From positions 1-64,000 of the forward strand of contig NZ_JACVXC010000006.1 of NCBI RefSeq assembly GCF_014596935.1: 64,000 bases of DNA. Direction: 5' to 3'. The number at the start of each line of letters is the position of its first letter. Position 1 is the stretch's first letter. Below, in pieces: positions 63,470 through 64,000 of this stretch. The stretch is from Aestuariibaculum suncheonense. GTDB lineage: Bacteria; Bacteroidota; Bacteroidia; Flavobacteriales; Flavobacteriaceae. A program made the translations under genes and the position numbers. The notes beneath the pieces were generated by a model. The model searched no databases and was not told the DNA's origin. It was given only the letters and a program-made list of their open reading frames with translations.

Positions 63470-64000
63470 TTATGCCGAGTTTCTGCTGGCGTTAATGTTT
63501 CCGAATAGCGAACGTGTTACGATTTTCTCGAAAATTTTCTTTTCTTCATCATCAACAGGAACGCCTTGTCTTTCTAGCTCCTGAATTTTCTTAAGCGCAT
63601 ACTGTTGTATGGTTAATAATGGCAACACGATAGATTCTCTAACCTCAATAGAAGCTTTTCCTGAAGGTTCGTTTTCCATTAATTCAGTATAGCCTGTAAG
63701 CTTTAGAAGCAGTTCTTTGGTGGTTAAATACTCGGTGTAAATAATGTTCCAGAATGCCCCAAACTCTTCGTCTTTCGACATGTATTTGGTTAAATCGAAG
63801 AACGATTTAGTTAACGACATCATGCTGTTTTCTAGCAGTGTTTTGAAGAACTTCGAGTTGTGGTAAAGTTGCTCTACTTTATGAAATTCGCCGCGCTCTT
63901 CATATTTCTTTAAAGCCGTACCTACGCCAAAGAATCCAGGTACGTTTTGTTTTAACTGACTCCAGGACCCCACGAACGGAATCGCTCTTAAGTCAGAGAA
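63470..64000 (-). CDS. ppc: Phosphoenolpyruvate carboxylase, C-terminal part (cut by window edge)
   Basis: About 176 residues of the C-terminal end of PEP carboxylase, which fixes bicarbonate onto PEP to give oxaloacetate. The visible frame starts in FSDLRAIPFVGSWSQLKQ, the conserved RxIP-x-V-x-W-x-Q motif, and ends RSLFGNINASRNSA. The Met given by a GTG at 63973 is an internal Val, not a start. The gene continues beyond 64000. Confidence 0.92.
   Translation of the reverse strand, partial: FSDLRAIPFVGSWSQLKQNVPGFFGVGTALKKYEERGEFHKVEQLYHNSKFFKTLLENSMMSLTKSFFDLTKYMSKDEEFGAFWNIIYTEYLTTKELLLKLTGYTELMENEPSGKASIEVRESIVLPLLTIQQYALKKIQELERQGVPVDDEEKKIFEKIVTRSLFGNINASRNSA

Noticed and set aside
63470-63973. 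A complete 167-residue gene starting at 63973
   Set aside because: The frame continues upstream with the conserved PEP carboxylase sequence to the window edge. The GTG is an internal Val codon.
1-64000. CRISPR arrays, insertion sequences and rRNA genes
   Set aside because: No regularly spaced repeat array, transposase or rRNA-like sequence was seen on either strand.

Overview
The window is a chromosomal segment of a marine-type Bacteroidota, most likely a member of Flavobacteriaceae. The evidence is the low GC content, promoters of the Bacteroidota TAnnTTTG type, A-rich leaders in place of strong Shine-Dalgarno sites, a type IX secretion tail on a secreted protease, and many family-typical genes (DUF4286 next to rsmA, an RND efflux set with a GbsR-like regulator, an amt/P-II/amt cluster). 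I do not name a genus. The left edge begins in non-coding DNA before a terminator, and the right edge cuts the phosphoenolpyruvate carboxylase gene.

Layout. (1) 154-7038: a GbsR/MarR-like regulator, a tripartite RND efflux operon (adaptor, HAE1 pump, TolC-like lipoprotein) and a TetR regulator. (2) 7081-12546: gpsA, a lipoprotein, an odd all-helical protein overlapping nadD, then nadD, gmk and yicC. (3) 12693-26769: an integrative element of about 14.1 kb in the 3' end of tRNA-Leu(CAA). It carries a tyrosine integrase, an excisionase-like HTH protein, a ribbon-helix-helix protein, a DUF3987-type P-loop protein, a Zn-finger/Toprim primase-like protein, and a type I restriction-modification operon ordered hsdR-hsdS-(PrrC-like protein)-rhuM-hsdM. 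I see no relaxase, conjugation or capsid genes. (4) 26757-33935: tRNA-Leu, prs, rplY, pth, a secreted M43 protease, ribF, serS and a 41-residue ORF. (5) 34170-42823: TPR lipid/envelope-type protein, an XRE membrane protein, DUF4286, rsmA, mgtE, a 2-hydroxyacid dehydrogenase, two adjacent broken genes (DUF1801 frameshift, glyoxalase nonsense) and a TauE-like permease. (6) 42893-49501: TM2 protein, acyltransferase-GNAT fusion, aspartate kinase, GNAT, fbp and an outer-membrane barrel. (7) 49571-64000: carbonic anhydrase with a SulP transporter, then a nitrogen assimilation block (gltBD diverging from porin-amt-P-II-amt), then ppc.

How the genes work together. The island combines integration/excision, a small replication-type module and a defence cargo. 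Its most striking member (22727-23878) has a PrrC-like ABC ATPase half and a C-terminal R-x3-E-x32-H pattern matching the anticodon nuclease triad. This suggests a tRNA-cutting back-up that is held silent by the restriction complex and fires when restriction is blocked. The right-hand block couples ammonium import (two Amt proteins with a P-II sensor) to glutamate synthase. SulP, carbonic anhydrase and PEP carboxylase together suggest bicarbonate uptake and anaplerotic carbon fixation.

Limits: everything is read by eye from the sequence. Family names rest on motifs and remembered family features, not on searches.
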